10,258 bases of DNA from Halocafeteria seosinensis (GCA_001687465.1 LVLI01001635.1:1-10258), one strand, 5' to 3'; positions 1 through 8,800 are shown, numbered from the stretch's first letter. The notes: a model not told the origin generated them from the sequence alone. Translations and numbers: made by a program.

Positions 1-245
1 TGACATTGTTCTCGTTCTTNCCNTTGANAANCATGTAGCTCTCTCACTGCTATTTGTCAACTCTNNCTTCTGTTTTTGTATGGTTACACTTTCTTCTTGT
101 CATCACTTTACTTTCTTGCATTGACACCCTTGCAATCTCTCACAATCGCACAATGCTGTTTGTCAACTTTAACTTCTGTACATGACAGCTTACAGTTACT
201 TCTTGACAACGCTTTGTTTTTATGCTAATTACCCATGTAGGGTTT
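1..245. repeat. Degenerate tandem repeat, period about 105 bases
   Basis: The block around 47-116 is repeated, with many substitutions, around 151-220. TTTGTCAACT occurs at 53 and again at 159, each time preceded by TGCTAT or TGCTGT and followed by CTTCTGT, a TTACA-rich stretch and TTCTTG. CATGTAG at 32 and 234 suggests the edges of about two units. Short TTGAC/GTCAA words recur throughout. Six N's (20, 23, 28, 31, 65, 66) fall in the first unit, as expected where reads from similar repeats disagree. No protein is visible here. The array may continue left of the window. It could be a minisatellite or the edge of a larger repeat. Confidence 0.55.
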
Positions 246-535
246 CAATGCCTTCTTGTGGGCTTGGGCTTAGCTACAAAGCAGTTCGTTAAGGTGGGCT
301 GTCCATAGACATAGTACTTTTCCACCATCGCACCTATGGCCTGAGAAAATTTCACATGGAAGTTTTCGTACGTCGTCGTGCTTTTCAGTATAACATAAGT
401 ATTCTTGTTACCATTTAGCGAAGCTGATTGGTGGTCCTCTAAGCCATTGGTCTTAAACCTAAGGCCAACTTTTACTGGCTTCTCCAAGGGAATGGAAGTG
501 GTTGGCAGCCGAGTTTTGGTGTTAGCTGTGCGCAC
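245..535 (-). CDS. Possible 3' exon or gene fragment, unknown product
   Basis: This minus-strand stretch stays open for about 96 codons and ends in a stop at 245-247. It has no ATG near its 5' end: the first codon of the open stretch is GTG and the first ATG is far inside, at the GAMVEKYY segment. A GCGCACAG acceptor-like site lies at its 5' end (around 527-534), just downstream of an in-frame TAG, so it would make sense as a last exon rather than a complete gene. The composition is protein-like (mixed charged and hydrophobic residues, with segments such as PVKVGLRF and TYVILKSTTTYENFH). I recognise no domain. It could equally be a decayed transposon fragment or a chance open frame. Confidence 0.25.
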   Translation of the reverse strand: MRTANTKTRLPTTSIPLEKPVKVGLRFKTNGLEDHQSASLNGNKNTYVILKSTTTYENFHVKFSQAIGAMVEKYYVYGQPTLTNCFVAKPKPTRRH

Positions 536-1035
536 ACGAGGCGGCTAGAACTCTAACAAGCCTGTAAACAATGTAGCGTAAAACATATATTGATTTCATA
601 GCAAATCAATAGTCTATTCTCCAAATTCCCACTTTCTATCATGTTCAGATTGTGTCGCCCCAAGTGCAGTTCGCGGACGATGCCAAAGCAGTCACACCTA
701 TTTTTACGATGTCTAAAGAAGTTGTTTGATCATGAAATCGTACCCAAACATGCGGATGGTCAATGACTCAATGCGGGTATAGCCATGCTCTCAGGATTTT
801 GTTATAATGGGTTATAAGATAGTTAAATAAAGTGCGATGAATGCGCATAGCAGGCCTCTCCGAGCTAGCAATCGAGCCCATCGCGGGCACTGTAGCGCTC
901 ATCAAACGCATCGCACCCCCTGAAAACATCGTGCTTGTACCCCTTGTATTTGAACATGGGGTATGTTTGAAAGTTGAAATAAAAAAGGTGTTCTAGTGCT
1001 GGTACTGTATTAAGAGGTATTTCACTTGTCATGTT
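536..1035. other. Spacer with no recognisable gene
   Basis: This stretch contains no supported gene. The visible structure is a perfect AT-rich inverted repeat, TATTGATTT (588-596) and AAATCAATA (603-611), around a six-base loop. AATAAA occurs on the plus strand near 826 and 977 but has no plus-strand gene to serve. On the minus strand, where the sulfotransferase transcript would end, I see no TTTATT-encoded polyadenylation signal between 900 and 1036. Confidence 0.5.
588..611. repeat. AT-rich perfect inverted repeat
   Basis: The arms TATTGATTT (588-596) and AAATCAATA (603-611) are fully complementary over nine bases, with loop CATAGC. It lies in the spacer downstream of the minus-strand sulfotransferase gene. 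It could mark a transcript end or be a chance AT-rich palindrome. Confidence 0.4.
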
Positions 1036-1872
1036 CTACCAGTCATAGGTCCCATTTCTTAGTCCTTTCAAATCAAGAAGCCAATTGTATAACTTGTACT
1101 CTTCTTCCAAGAAACGACGCAACTTGTATTCGGCTTTGGAAGATATTGGGGAATCCCCGCCGCCTTGTGGCCCTTTATGAGTAGTTCGGAATGGCTTAAT
1201 TCCAAATACATCTTTCATATCATCCTCCAGATTTTCTGTTCGTATCAAGCGGACATTCTTTGGGAACTTCTCTATATAGTCGGAAATTGGCTGTATGAAG
1301 TGAGTGTAATTCTGTCGAACCAAGTCAATGCATCCTTCCGTGAACACCCGCGAAGCATTTGGGTCGTCAAAAAGCGCTTCAGCGACCTCGTTGATAGATC
1401 CATACAAAGCAAAACACTGCTTTTCCTCGCATAAAGAGCAGTAATGAAGTGATGGCGGGCCTATGCCCTGTACAACATTTCGATGTCGAAATTTCCACGC
1501 TGAAACAGTTCTCTTCAGAGGATCCCGAATGCTGATATAAATGGTATCCGTTGGTTTGGGGTGAAACTCGTCGATTGTAATCAGTGGCAGCCCAGTGCCG
1601 TAGTTGTACCTGTGGCCGGTATGAACTTCGTACTCAATCCATCTTCGGGCAGCGCCGCGTATGGTCATCCCTGCGGTTTTCGCAATGTGAAGCAGTACTC
1701 GATTCCTCGCACCTCTGTTCACCGTGCTCCTCATCGAAGCTTCCGTGGGAAGTACGATCGTAGGCGGAAGGAAATTATACGTCAAAGAGTAGAGCGTCCA
1801 TCCAAGCACAAACAGGCACATAAAGCTGAGTATGGAGCACGCAGCGGCTGCGGTGCTGCATTTACCGGACAT
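1036..1872 (-). CDS. Golgi-type carbohydrate sulfotransferase, type II membrane protein
   Basis: This is a predicted PAPS-dependent sulfotransferase of 278 residues that would transfer sulfate to a glycan in the Golgi lumen. Residues 1-10 are short and cytosolic. Residues 11-34 form one hydrophobic signal-anchor, followed by a stem and the catalytic domain. HIAKTAGMT (62-70) matches the 5'-phosphosulfate-binding loop of the heparan sulfate 2-O/6-O-type (Sulfotransfer_2-like) family. SIRDPLKRTVSAW (114-126) matches the 3'-phosphate-binding motif with its Arg and Ser. The C-terminal EEEYKLYNWLLDL (257-268) matches the helix that usually ends these domains. Cysteines at 145, 148, 153 and 181 could form disulfides, and N172, N188 and N273 are glycosylation sequons, all lumenal. 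The ATG at 1872 is the first one after an in-frame TAG upstream; a longer start would need TTG. No intron is needed. The acceptor sugar cannot be read from the sequence. Confidence 0.85.
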   Translation of the reverse strand: MSGKCSTAAAACSILSFMCLFVLGWTLYSLTYNFLPPTIVLPTEASMRSTVNRGARNRVLLHIAKTAGMTIRGAARRWIEYEVHTGHRYNYGTGLPLITIDEFHPKPTDTIYISIRDPLKRTVSAWKFRHRNVVQGIGPPSLHYCSLCEEKQCFALYGSINEVAEALFDDPNASRVFTEGCIDLVRQNYTHFIQPISDYIEKFPKNVRLIRTENLEDDMKDVFGIKPFRTTHKGPQGGGDSPISSKAEYKLRRFLEEEYKLYNWLLDLKGLRNGTYDW

Positions 1873-1996
1873 TATTGCCAAAATGGGGTACCACAGCCTA
1901 CCACAGGAAAATGTGTTCTACACAACCGCAGGGACGCCAACAACGAGTATTTCTGCCACCTGTGATAGAATGGCAGCGTCAATTCCCCGTCAAATG

Positions 1997-2018
1997 GATA
2001 TATATGTGTTGCGATATC
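1997..2018 (-). promoter_or_regulatory. TATA-like element upstream of the sulfotransferase gene
   Basis: The minus strand reads ATATATATCC about 125 bases upstream of the sulfotransferase ATG. The same block forms a small inverted repeat, GGATAT (1997-2002) and ATATCC (2013-2018). The position suits a core promoter with a leader of roughly 100 bases. AT-rich words like this are common by chance, so this is a weak call. Confidence 0.2.
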
Positions 2019-2484
2019 CACCGTTTTTCTCAGCTTCTCACAGAAAATGCCAGACCACTGTACGGTATCGAACACAACAACATGCAGCGTCAGTTTATAC
2101 AACCTAAAAAAAGAACGCCCACATGGTTACATACAGAAAACCCCCGGCTAAGTTGATTCAATTGAACATTGTGAGTATTTGTATGGTGTGTTAGGAAGAG
2201 AGAGCGGAAGTGAGGAACATGGTTGAAGTTTCGCTCATTCCCGGGTCGCACTGCCGACGTCATTGAATGCGCTCGGTCCGAGTGAGTCATTCTTCAAGTG
2301 CCCTTGTTTGTAGCCGTTGATCACACCTGCACTCAGTCTGTCATTGGAGCGGAAATTACAGGCAGATATTTTGGGCTTTCATAAGTACCCCTTAAAGAAA
2401 AAAACAATACGGCCCCAGACGTCTCTAATGAGCATCAAGAGCACGTTGTTGTTGTGATTTTTGTGGTAACAGCGAGCACAACAC

Positions 2485-2564
2485 CAATGCATTGTACCAC
2501 ACATGGTATGGTACGTACTAGACACGATACATACTCACACGTAGCTCGATACGGCACACCGTAT
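2485..2564. repeat. Cluster of short palindromes
   Basis: Several perfect palindromes lie within 80 bases: CAATGCATTG (2485-2494), GTACCA/TGGTAC arms (2494-2499 and 2509-2514) with a nested TACCA/TGGTA hairpin, GTACGTAC (2511-2518), and ATACGG-CACA-CCGTAT (2549-2564). They may be paired transcription-factor sites. No gene start is close, and no function is assigned. Confidence 0.35.
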
Positions 2565-2879
2565 TGGAACGAAGAGAGGCTGCAATCTTGAAAGTGACTC
2601 TTCTGAAGCCGATCTACTACAGTAGGGATTCGTTGTAGGGTGTAGGCTGCGTGTGATCTTCAAACCACCCACCCAGGCGGCCACCTGCCTACATTCGTTC
2701 CTTTGCCATAATAAAATGACCGTGTTTCGAGTATGAAATTCTGCAACGCGCCGTATAGCAGTCTGAACGACATGACACAGGAGAATATCAAATCCCTGAA
2801 AATCTTCTATACACTAGTTACTGCGAGTGGCATGAGTTATTAGATTAAATGGCCTTTTTTCTCTGGTGTAGAGGTCCTT

Positions 2880-3050
2880 TCACGACCTTCGCATCACAAC
2901 CAGAGTTGCGGGCTGCTGGGGCTGGGACGAGCTCGCCCCGGAATCGAGATCTTCGGCGAAGCACTCGACCGGCTGAGCAGGACGCTGCATAAATATGATA
3001 GAAATCACTAAAGGAGTTACGACGATATTTTTTACGCTTGTAACGATCAT
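2880..3050 (-). CDS. Possible small secreted peptide, unknown
   Basis: From the ATG at 3050 this minus-strand frame encodes 56 residues. The first 22 or so (starting MIVTSVKN and ending SIIFMQ) are hydrophobic with one early lysine, like a signal peptide or membrane anchor. They are followed by a short Pro/Cys segment (RPAQPVECFAED) and a Ser/Gln/Pro-rich tail ending MRRS. The frame stays open for another 25 codons upstream without an ATG (one TTG). No relatives come to mind. A short open frame with a hydrophobic start occurs often by chance, so this is only a candidate. Confidence 0.15.
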   Translation of the reverse strand: MIVTSVKNIVVTPLVISIIFMQRPAQPVECFAEDLDSGASSSQPQQPATLVVMRRS

Positions 3051-3175
3051 GTTTGCAGCTCTGGGGACCTGTGCATTCCAAGTAGCGATCGGGGGATGCT
3101 TTTCCAAGAATTCTATGTATCCCAAAGCGACAAGGGCCGTTATGTCGCCATGGTAACCTAAATGTGTGCTGAATG

Positions 3176-3199
3176 AATAAATATGTGCAAATATTTATT
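3176..3199. repeat. AT-rich palindrome with AATAAA on both strands
   Basis: The perfect nine-base arms AATAAATAT (3176-3184) and ATATTTATT (3191-3199) flank the loop GTGCAA. Because of the symmetry, AATAAA is present on each strand, which is the form expected of a shared polyadenylation region between convergent genes. However, no convincing gene ends on either side. Confidence 0.35.
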
Positions 3200-3616
3200 T
3201 ATTATGGAAGTGTGGCATGTACGTCCGTGCTAGTTACTTGTGAAAGATTACACTTTGTGTAGACAGGGTTGTGTTAAGCACGTGCTAGCCAATTGTTGTT
3301 GAAGTTTCAGAGTTCGGTGATGCTCCTACCGGAAGACGTGTAGGCTACAGGCTACGCTACTCCGTGTGCGGGCGTGAACCCTACCCGAAACCGCTCCAAC
3401 ATCTTCGTGTTATGGCGCACCAACGTGACAGACAGTTTGGCCGTCATCAGCTTTCGAAAATTCCACTTCTCCCTTGTTCCCCAGCGGGAACTCGGTGCGT
3501 TGGGAGCATAGTTTAGTGATTATCCATTCAACTAGTTTTAAGAAGCTGTCGGTACACCTCCACGTTGCACATGGTTTAAAAGGCTCTGTTACGTCGATTC
3601 CTTCTATCTATCGAGC

Positions 3617-3769
3617 ATGGTCGAGTACCACCCATGGGAGGAAGTTCTTGCGATATGCAAATCCAGCATGCCCACTGCCGGGGATGCTATACAAGATTGG
3701 TCGGAGACCTGTATGTACGAAGAGAGGAAGCACGAGGCTCTTCTCACACCCATACCGTTCCCACTGTGA
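3617..3769 (+). CDS. Short open frame of 50 residues, unknown
   Basis: An ATG in good context (GAGCATGG) opens a 50-residue frame: MVEYHPWEEVLAICKSSM, then a hydrophilic, acid-rich middle with DWSETCMYEER, ending TPIPFPL. The composition is unusually protein-like for its length, with two Trp, three Glu-rich clusters and three Met. It does not continue into a longer frame: a TAA closes it about 25 codons upstream of the ATG. It could be a real small gene, a remnant exon or chance. Confidence 0.15.
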   Translation: MVEYHPWEEVLAICKSSMPTAGDAIQDWSETCMYEERKHEALLTPIPFPL

Positions 3770-4128
3770 ATTCCACGCCACGTTTTTGCTCGTCTGGGTT
3801 TTCAGTTTGCTAGAAAAGGAGTCTAAGAAGAAACAAAAAGCTTGAGGACTAGCTAAACAGCATGCAATTTGATGCAAACATCTTTCAAATTCGATTTTAC
3901 TGCAAAACGAGCTATTGTAGTTAGATGACGTTGTTGAACTCAATGAAGACGGCCGGTACGGACAGATCTGGATGGCGTCTCTGAGCTATAGGAGCTACCT
4001 GGGGTGGATATTCCGGAGACCGCCATGGAAACCTTTGCTACGGACTGAAGCTTGACCTAGTGTGCGCGCTTATGAGTGATGTCACTGTACACAAACTCTT
4101 GCAAATTACGTATACCGTTGTTGGTTAA

Positions 4129-4178
4129 CTGCCGCACCGGCAGCGTATGTACTAGTAGTACGTACGCTTCCCGGTGCG
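4129..4178. repeat. Long imperfect hairpin with a competing short hairpin
   Basis: Arms 4133-4153 and 4157-4178 pair over 20 positions: eight outer pairs around CGCACCGG/CCGGTGCG, then twelve inner pairs around AGCGTATGTACT. They are interrupted by one 1x2 internal loop and one T-G wobble, with loop AGT. The left arm can instead form a perfect stem with sequence just outside it: CTGCCG (4129-4134), loop CAC, CGGCAG (4138-4143). The two folds exclude each other. A TATA-like sequence follows directly. The element could be a regulatory palindrome, a structured transcript or the end of a small transposon. Confidence 0.6.
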
Positions 4179-4189
4179 TTTATATACCC
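4179..4189. promoter_or_regulatory. TATA-like element beside the hairpin
   Basis: The plus strand reads TTTATATACCC and the minus strand GGGTATATAAA, which fits a consensus TATA box better. Read on the minus strand, a start site about 30 bases on would fall within the hairpin. No convincing gene lies downstream on either strand, so the promoter reading is tentative. Confidence 0.25.
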
Positions 4190-4427
4190 ACCTTTGATTC
4201 TCTTGGGGAGCACCACAACTATTTCGTAACTATCTCCTAGCAATTAGCGATATTTACTATTTACTACGCCATTGAGACTTGCCGAGCAATTACCAGCACC
4301 ATTCTGAACAGCAACGCTGCATGTCGAACATGGCAGTACTCCATGTATCCACGATGTGTATGTAGAAATCGATTACTACCGTCACTGGCCAGCGATTGCT
4401 CCGGTTAGGGATTGCTCCCAAAATAGG

Positions 4428-4670
4428 CTACCTCTCACACCCAGATCCATCTAGCCATGATTTCACTCTCTTCCATTGAGGCAAGGCAGTAGCTACGTTG
4501 GGTTCATCACCTAAAGAAATGCCGCAGGGAGTTGGCGTTCCCGGAAAGGAAACACCGTTTTCATCACGTGGCGTGGCGTTTGCAGAAACGAAAGATAAGA
4601 TACATGCTACACGCTTTCCTTGCTTTGGTTCTAGTTGTTGAAAACATTGGGCACATGGACCAAACAACAT
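4428..4670 (-). CDS. Unassigned open frame of 80 residues
   Basis: This minus-strand frame has a true ATG (4670) and 80 residues ending in TAG. The start region contains CAQCFQQ; the middle is hydrophilic with Pro/Gly-rich turns (FPGTPTPCG) and the end is KSWLDGSGCER. The frame is open for about 17 more codons upstream, closed by an in-frame TAA. Five Cys in 80 residues is notable, but no known zinc-finger spacing is present. It may be a small gene, one exon of a larger gene or chance; the absence of any homology I can recognise keeps confidence low. Confidence 0.2.
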   Translation of the reverse strand: MLFGPCAQCFQQLEPKQGKRVACILSFVSANATPRDENGVSFPGTPTPCGISLGDEPNVATALPQWKRVKSWLDGSGCER

Positions 4671-5133
4671 GGACCAAAGGTAGCTGCTGGAAACATGTAT
4701 TCCCGCTGTCTCGACCCGCCATTATCAGGATGAGGTGCGGTTCTTACTTGCGCCCGAACAAGGTTTCAAGAGTACACGCTCAATATCTTCGACCTGTATC
4801 TGAACTTGCTTATCTTCCTGTACTTCATTCAGTGAGAAACAATTGAAACAGAGAAAACACATAGCACTTCTTGCTCAGAAAACCTCTGGCAGGGGCGTTG
4901 ATGATTTAGTGCTTCCACGTTGGAAGCTCGGTCTCCACTGCGCCCATCATAACCCACATATGCAACAGCACAAACAAGATCTATACAGTGTAGTGGAAAG
5001 GTGATTCGTCGTTAGTTGATTGATGTTCGAAACTAGCGACAGGCGGGCCGGCGGCAAAATTGGCGTGGCTAGGCATCGGTCAGCAGGGGGGAGTCTGGGG
5101 ACCTTGCCGTTGACAGCGTCTACGGAAACGCCG

Positions 5134-5194
5134 CCAGCCGGCAGCGGCTGGTGGGTTCGTTTCAAGAAGATAAACTACCTAACGGCGCTAGCGC
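5134..5194. repeat. GC-rich stem-loop and palindrome
   Basis: CCAGCCG (5134-5140), loop GCAG, CGGCTGG (5145-5151) is a perfect seven-pair stem. It is followed by the ten-base palindrome GCGCTAGCGC (5185-5194). Both lie in a locally GC-rich stretch 350-400 bases upstream of the surface-protein start and could be part of its upstream control region. Confidence 0.35.
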
Positions 5195-5481
5195 ATTGAT
5201 TTGACGTTAGTGACAAAAGCACGGAATTCATTCCACTGGCAAACCAAAGCTAATTCTCTATTTGTGCCTGTGGTCTTCCCCTGTGTGTGTGTGCAGCCAG
5301 CGGGGGTCAGCCGTTCGTTCGCAAGTCGCTGCCGGTGTGCTTTTGCAGGCGTTATAGTACAGACACCTGCTCATTTCCAGCTCCGGTTTCGTACTTAATT
5401 CGAGCCTATGTAAAATAAGGGAGAGGAAGAAGGTCCTCCAGAGAACCTCGCTCCTGGCCACATGCATGACGCGAACGGGCC

Positions 5482-5488
5482 TTATAAG
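5482..5488 (+). promoter_or_regulatory. TATA-like element upstream of the surface-protein gene
   Basis: TTATAAG lies about 55 bases before the ATG at 5541 and is followed by a pyrimidine-rich run (TTCTTCGTTTCTTTT) of the kind often found around transcription starts. The leader would be only about 25-30 bases long. This is plausible but unproven. Confidence 0.3.
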
Positions 5489-5540
5489 TTCTTCGTTTCT
5501 TTTCGGTGAGCTAGGTCAGGGAAGGGCTTGAACCCTAACA

Positions 5541-5826
5541 ATGATAACGCAACAGGAGAAAAAATCTCCTTTTCTTCTTCTGTTAATTTGTGTGTTGCTC
5601 GTTGGTTTTCCATTGTCTTGCTTTGCAGATCCTCAGAATGTGTCGGAGTGCATCCTCGTGGAGGATCGCCTGTCCGTGCCGCCGGGGGAGGTTTGTAGCT
5701 TGAACTTGTCCACAACACCCGAGCCGAAGTATGTATCCGTAGAAGGAACGCTCCTTATACACGGAGCCGATACGAACTCACTAATCCTCGACGAGTTAAG
5801 AATATCAGGGAATATCACAGCTTACG
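5541..5826 (+). CDS. Exon 1: signal peptide and start of the leader domain
   Basis: The ATG at 5541 is fixed by an in-frame TGA nine bases upstream (5529-5531). The exon encodes 95 residues plus the first base of codon 96. Residues 9-29 (SPFLLLLICVLLVGF then PLSCFA) form the signal core and cleavage region. The mature part carries sequons at N33, N55 and N91 and cysteines at 37 and 52 that may pair. The unspliced frame would run through RRRKRS to a TGA at 5880, so splicing at GTAAGT (5827) is needed to reach the long frame. Confidence 0.8.
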
Positions 5827-8800
5827 GTAAGTATGCGAATAATAGGCGCCGAAAACGTAGCACGCTCTACATTGCCAGATGACAAACGCTGGGAAATGAC
5901 TCCTCCAGATCGGCCCCCAATACTCATCAAGACGAGTGGTGTTCAAATCTATATTTCAGAATGGCAACAGGAATCTAAAGCAACAAAAATCAGCAACCGC
6001 TGCATCCGAGTGGAGGGCACCGCACATGGTGTGTTTGGTATACAAGCATTCGAGAACACTGAAGTAGATGTCGCGAATGGGACTATGCTCGAAGGGACCT
6101 CAGTGGAGGTTTCGGGCAACGCTCATGTCAGAGTGGCGCCATCCACCTTGTTCGAGTTAGCTGGTGCTCTAAGCCTCGAAGGAGCCTCCCGTACAGATAT
6201 ATCGGGGAAGGTTGACATCGGGGCACAAGATTTCTTTCTAGGCGCGGATGCAACATTAAACGGTGTAGGTACGGGCTATGCACCTTGCCTTGGACCGGGA
6301 AGTGCAAGCACATTGGAAGATGCAAATGGGCGCATCATGGGAGGTTCTCATGCTGGAGTTGGGACCTGGGAGGCAATAGATCCTAGTGACGGGCGTCGAC
6401 TCACGTATGGAAGTGCTATTCTGCCCGAACGGCCTGGAAGCGGAGGCTGTCCTTCAAGCGACAGTGGAGCAGGAGGTGCAAGTATCCGCCTCGACATATC
6501 CAATACGAGCATTGTTTATGGAGTAATCGATATGAGCGGTGCCGATGCCAGCAATCCCTACGGAGCTGGTGGTGCAGGGGGGAGCGTGTTACTCGCAACG
6601 AATGCGCTCAAATCGTTCGCCGGAAGTGTAAGAGCCAACGGTGGGAATGGCCGTGGTAAAGGGTATGACAACGACGGTGGTGGAGGAGGGCGAATCGCAT
6701 TGTATTGTATTCTTTCGGACGTATCCCTAGAAGAGCCACTGCAGCGCAGTCGTCTAGTAGCGTGTGGTGGTGACAATGCCCGGCGGTTCTTGAAATCATC
6801 CGCTGGAACTGTGTATATTGACTGCGGTAAAGAGCATAACGGTACCCTTGCCATTGACAATAATGATGCACACGGTTCAGATAATGGGAAAGGAGGCACA
6901 TTCCTGAAAGAGGATCCTAGGGAATATGGTGACCTTGGACGCGTGCGCATCACACGTGGAGGCCATCTGCAAATATCGCATACCTTTCCTACAGCTGGCT
7001 CCACGCCCGTGTTCTCTCTGTTAGAGGGTGATTCAAAAGGATGGCTTTCTGTTGGCGCGAATCAGAAATTGATTATTTCAGACTCCACTTCAGTATCTGC
7101 AAACGGAGTAGCGAACCAGCGGCACAATTTCGACTTGGCGGTGAACACCGAGGTATCGGCTGCAGCAACATTGTTTGTTCCCTCTGAACAGCACGTAAAT
7201 CTCTGCAACATCACATTCAAAATCGAAGGGACAATAGAAAATGTTTCTGGCCTCACACTCGCGTATCGTTCCACGGCATCGCTTGGGTCTGTATCCACGT
7301 GGTCTCGAAGTGTGTTCGTCCCCACCCTCAAGGTTACTGACACGTCTCTGTTCGAAATACACGCAATTCATAATATAACGCTTTCAGGAGACTACTTGAG
7401 CTTGACGGACAACGGGGAGCTAAGGCTAAATGGCGATTTAGCAGATGTTACCTTTAACGTACTACGCCTCTATGATGAATCCACCATAAACACTCGCGGC
7501 ATGACGCAAATAGACACTACACGCTTATTCATGGACAGGCTGTCGAAGCTGCGGGGATTAGGCAATGCAAACAGATCGTGTACAGGAACGAAAAAGCCGT
7601 CCGCTTTGACGGGCCCTGGTCCAGGTAGAGGTGGCAGCCATGGTGGAGTCGGCTCGTTCCGCGATGTCCCGACAGATGTCTGCCAATTGCTGACCTATGG
7701 AAGCACATTCCTCCCCAGGTCCCTCGGTAGGGCGACTGGCAGCGATATCAGCCCCAATGCAAGTACGTGCGAAGTTGCTGGTGGAGGTGCCTTGGATATC
7801 CATGTCCAGGATACTAGCGAAATTCACGGTACCATAGACGTAACCGGAGAAGATGGAATAGCTGCATTTGGCGGGTGAGTTCTGGTTTCGCATTGCCATA
7901 ACGGTGACACACATTGGTATGAACGTTTGATTGCTCGCTACAGGTCCGGTGGTGGCGCAGGCGGCAGTTTCCTTTTACAGACGCGGCATCTGGCCTCATT
8001 GACAGGGCGGGTACATGTTAATGGAGGAGACGCATGTTGTAGTCCGTCTAAGACGTGTGAAGGGGGAGGGGGAGGTCGTGCCGCGTTGTATTGTAGCTCG
8101 TTTGCTGAACCAGATTCAAATCAGACGGGCATCAGCGGTGCATGGCTAGACAGGATCAGTGCGTTCGGTGGTTGGGATGGAACCCTATCTCGGCGCTCTG
8201 GTGCCGGCACAGTGTATGCCGATTGTGGTCAGCGTCTTTCAAAAACAGTCATAATTGACAATGGTAAGGACCATAAGGATACTTTGTGGAACGGAAGAAC
8301 TTTTATAACTTCGGAAGGCGAGTATCTTAAAGTAGATACTGTTAGAGTGGTGAGAAATGGTAGGGTCGGATGGCATTTTGGAGGTGCTAGTCTTGGCAGT
8401 CAGCAGGTTGTGCTAGATAGTCTGCAGGGCGACCTGACGGGGCATATTCGAATTGCGACTGGTCAGAGCCTTGACCTTGCTGGCGGTCGCCAAGTAGATG
8501 CCGCTGGCGATGTAACACCTGTGACCCCGTACAGGGAACCTTGGCACGTTGGAATGGATATTGCTATAGAGCCAAAGGCACTCCTGCGTGTTCGTAGTCA
8601 ACAATCCCCCGTTCTAATGCGGAATGTCTCCATGAATGTTTTGGGGTCATTAGAAGGCGTTCGAAACCTGAATATGGAACGAAAATCCTCGCTTCATATC
8701 CAGGGCCATTTCCGCAGGTCTTCAAGCAGTTTCGCTCTCGACCGGCTACAAATTCAAGACTCACGGGTCCAAATACATGGACAGAAGGAGTCAGAGCTCA

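Larger units (their letters stand above)
1873..5540. other. 3.7 kb intergenic region, no clear gene
   Basis: The region separates the divergent sulfotransferase and surface-protein genes. No open frame combines an ATG, reasonable length and recognisable motifs. The longer open stretches (for example 3474-3845 plus, 3608-3943 minus and 4532-4846 plus) start only at TTG and look like noise. Short candidates at 2880-3050, 3617-3769 and 4428-4670 are listed separately. The region also holds palindromes near 2485-2564, an AT-rich palindrome at 3176-3199, a strong hairpin at 4133-4178 and a GC-rich stretch near 5040-5195. I see no reverse transcriptase, transposase, tRNA or rRNA sequence. Confidence 0.6.

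Noticed and set aside
1561-2156. Overlapping plus-strand open frames across the sulfotransferase start
   Set aside because: They overlap a well-supported gene in the opposite direction and contain no recognisable motif.
2090-2290. Minus-strand ATG frame of 66 residues upstream of the sulfotransferase
   Set aside because: It is rich in His, Asn and Thr with no motif and lies in the probable promoter or leader region. An upstream exon is not needed because the sulfotransferase already has a complete anchor and start.
4119-4310. Solo LTR reading (TGTTGG ... GAACA around the hairpin and TATA box)
   Set aside because: The five bases flanking each end differ (ACCGT against GCAAC), no primer-binding site follows, and there is no coding remnant of a retroelement.
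5365-5385. Resemblance of GCTCATTTCCAG to the oomycete initiator element
   Set aside because: Only the first half matches the consensus as I remember it, and the site lies about 170 bases before the ATG, further than usual. It is not enough to place the organism.
5466-5628. Alternative first exon from an ATG at 5466, with an intron 5506-5628 (GTGAGC ... CTTTGCAG, CTAAC branch-like site)
   Set aside because: It is in frame, but it would remove the excellent signal peptide encoded at 5541-5627. The pyrimidine-rich acceptor look is explained by hydrophobic codons, and the ATG at 5541 is preceded by an in-frame stop.
5258-5718. Similar peptide strings (DPRWLHTHTGED and DPPRGCTPTHSED) on the minus strand of two nearby stretches
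   Set aside because: The DNA similarity is short and gapped, and one of the two lies opposite exon 1. It is best explained by chance.
6558-7004. Long minus-strand open frame opposite module A
   Set aside because: It is a shadow of the glycine-rich coding sequence, since glycine codons read as Pro/Ala/Thr on the other strand. It has no independent support.
8258-8275. Donor-like GGTAAGGA within the IDNGKD codons (also near 9837)
   Set aside because: The encoded protein string continues unchanged in both modules, so these are coding bases rather than splice sites.
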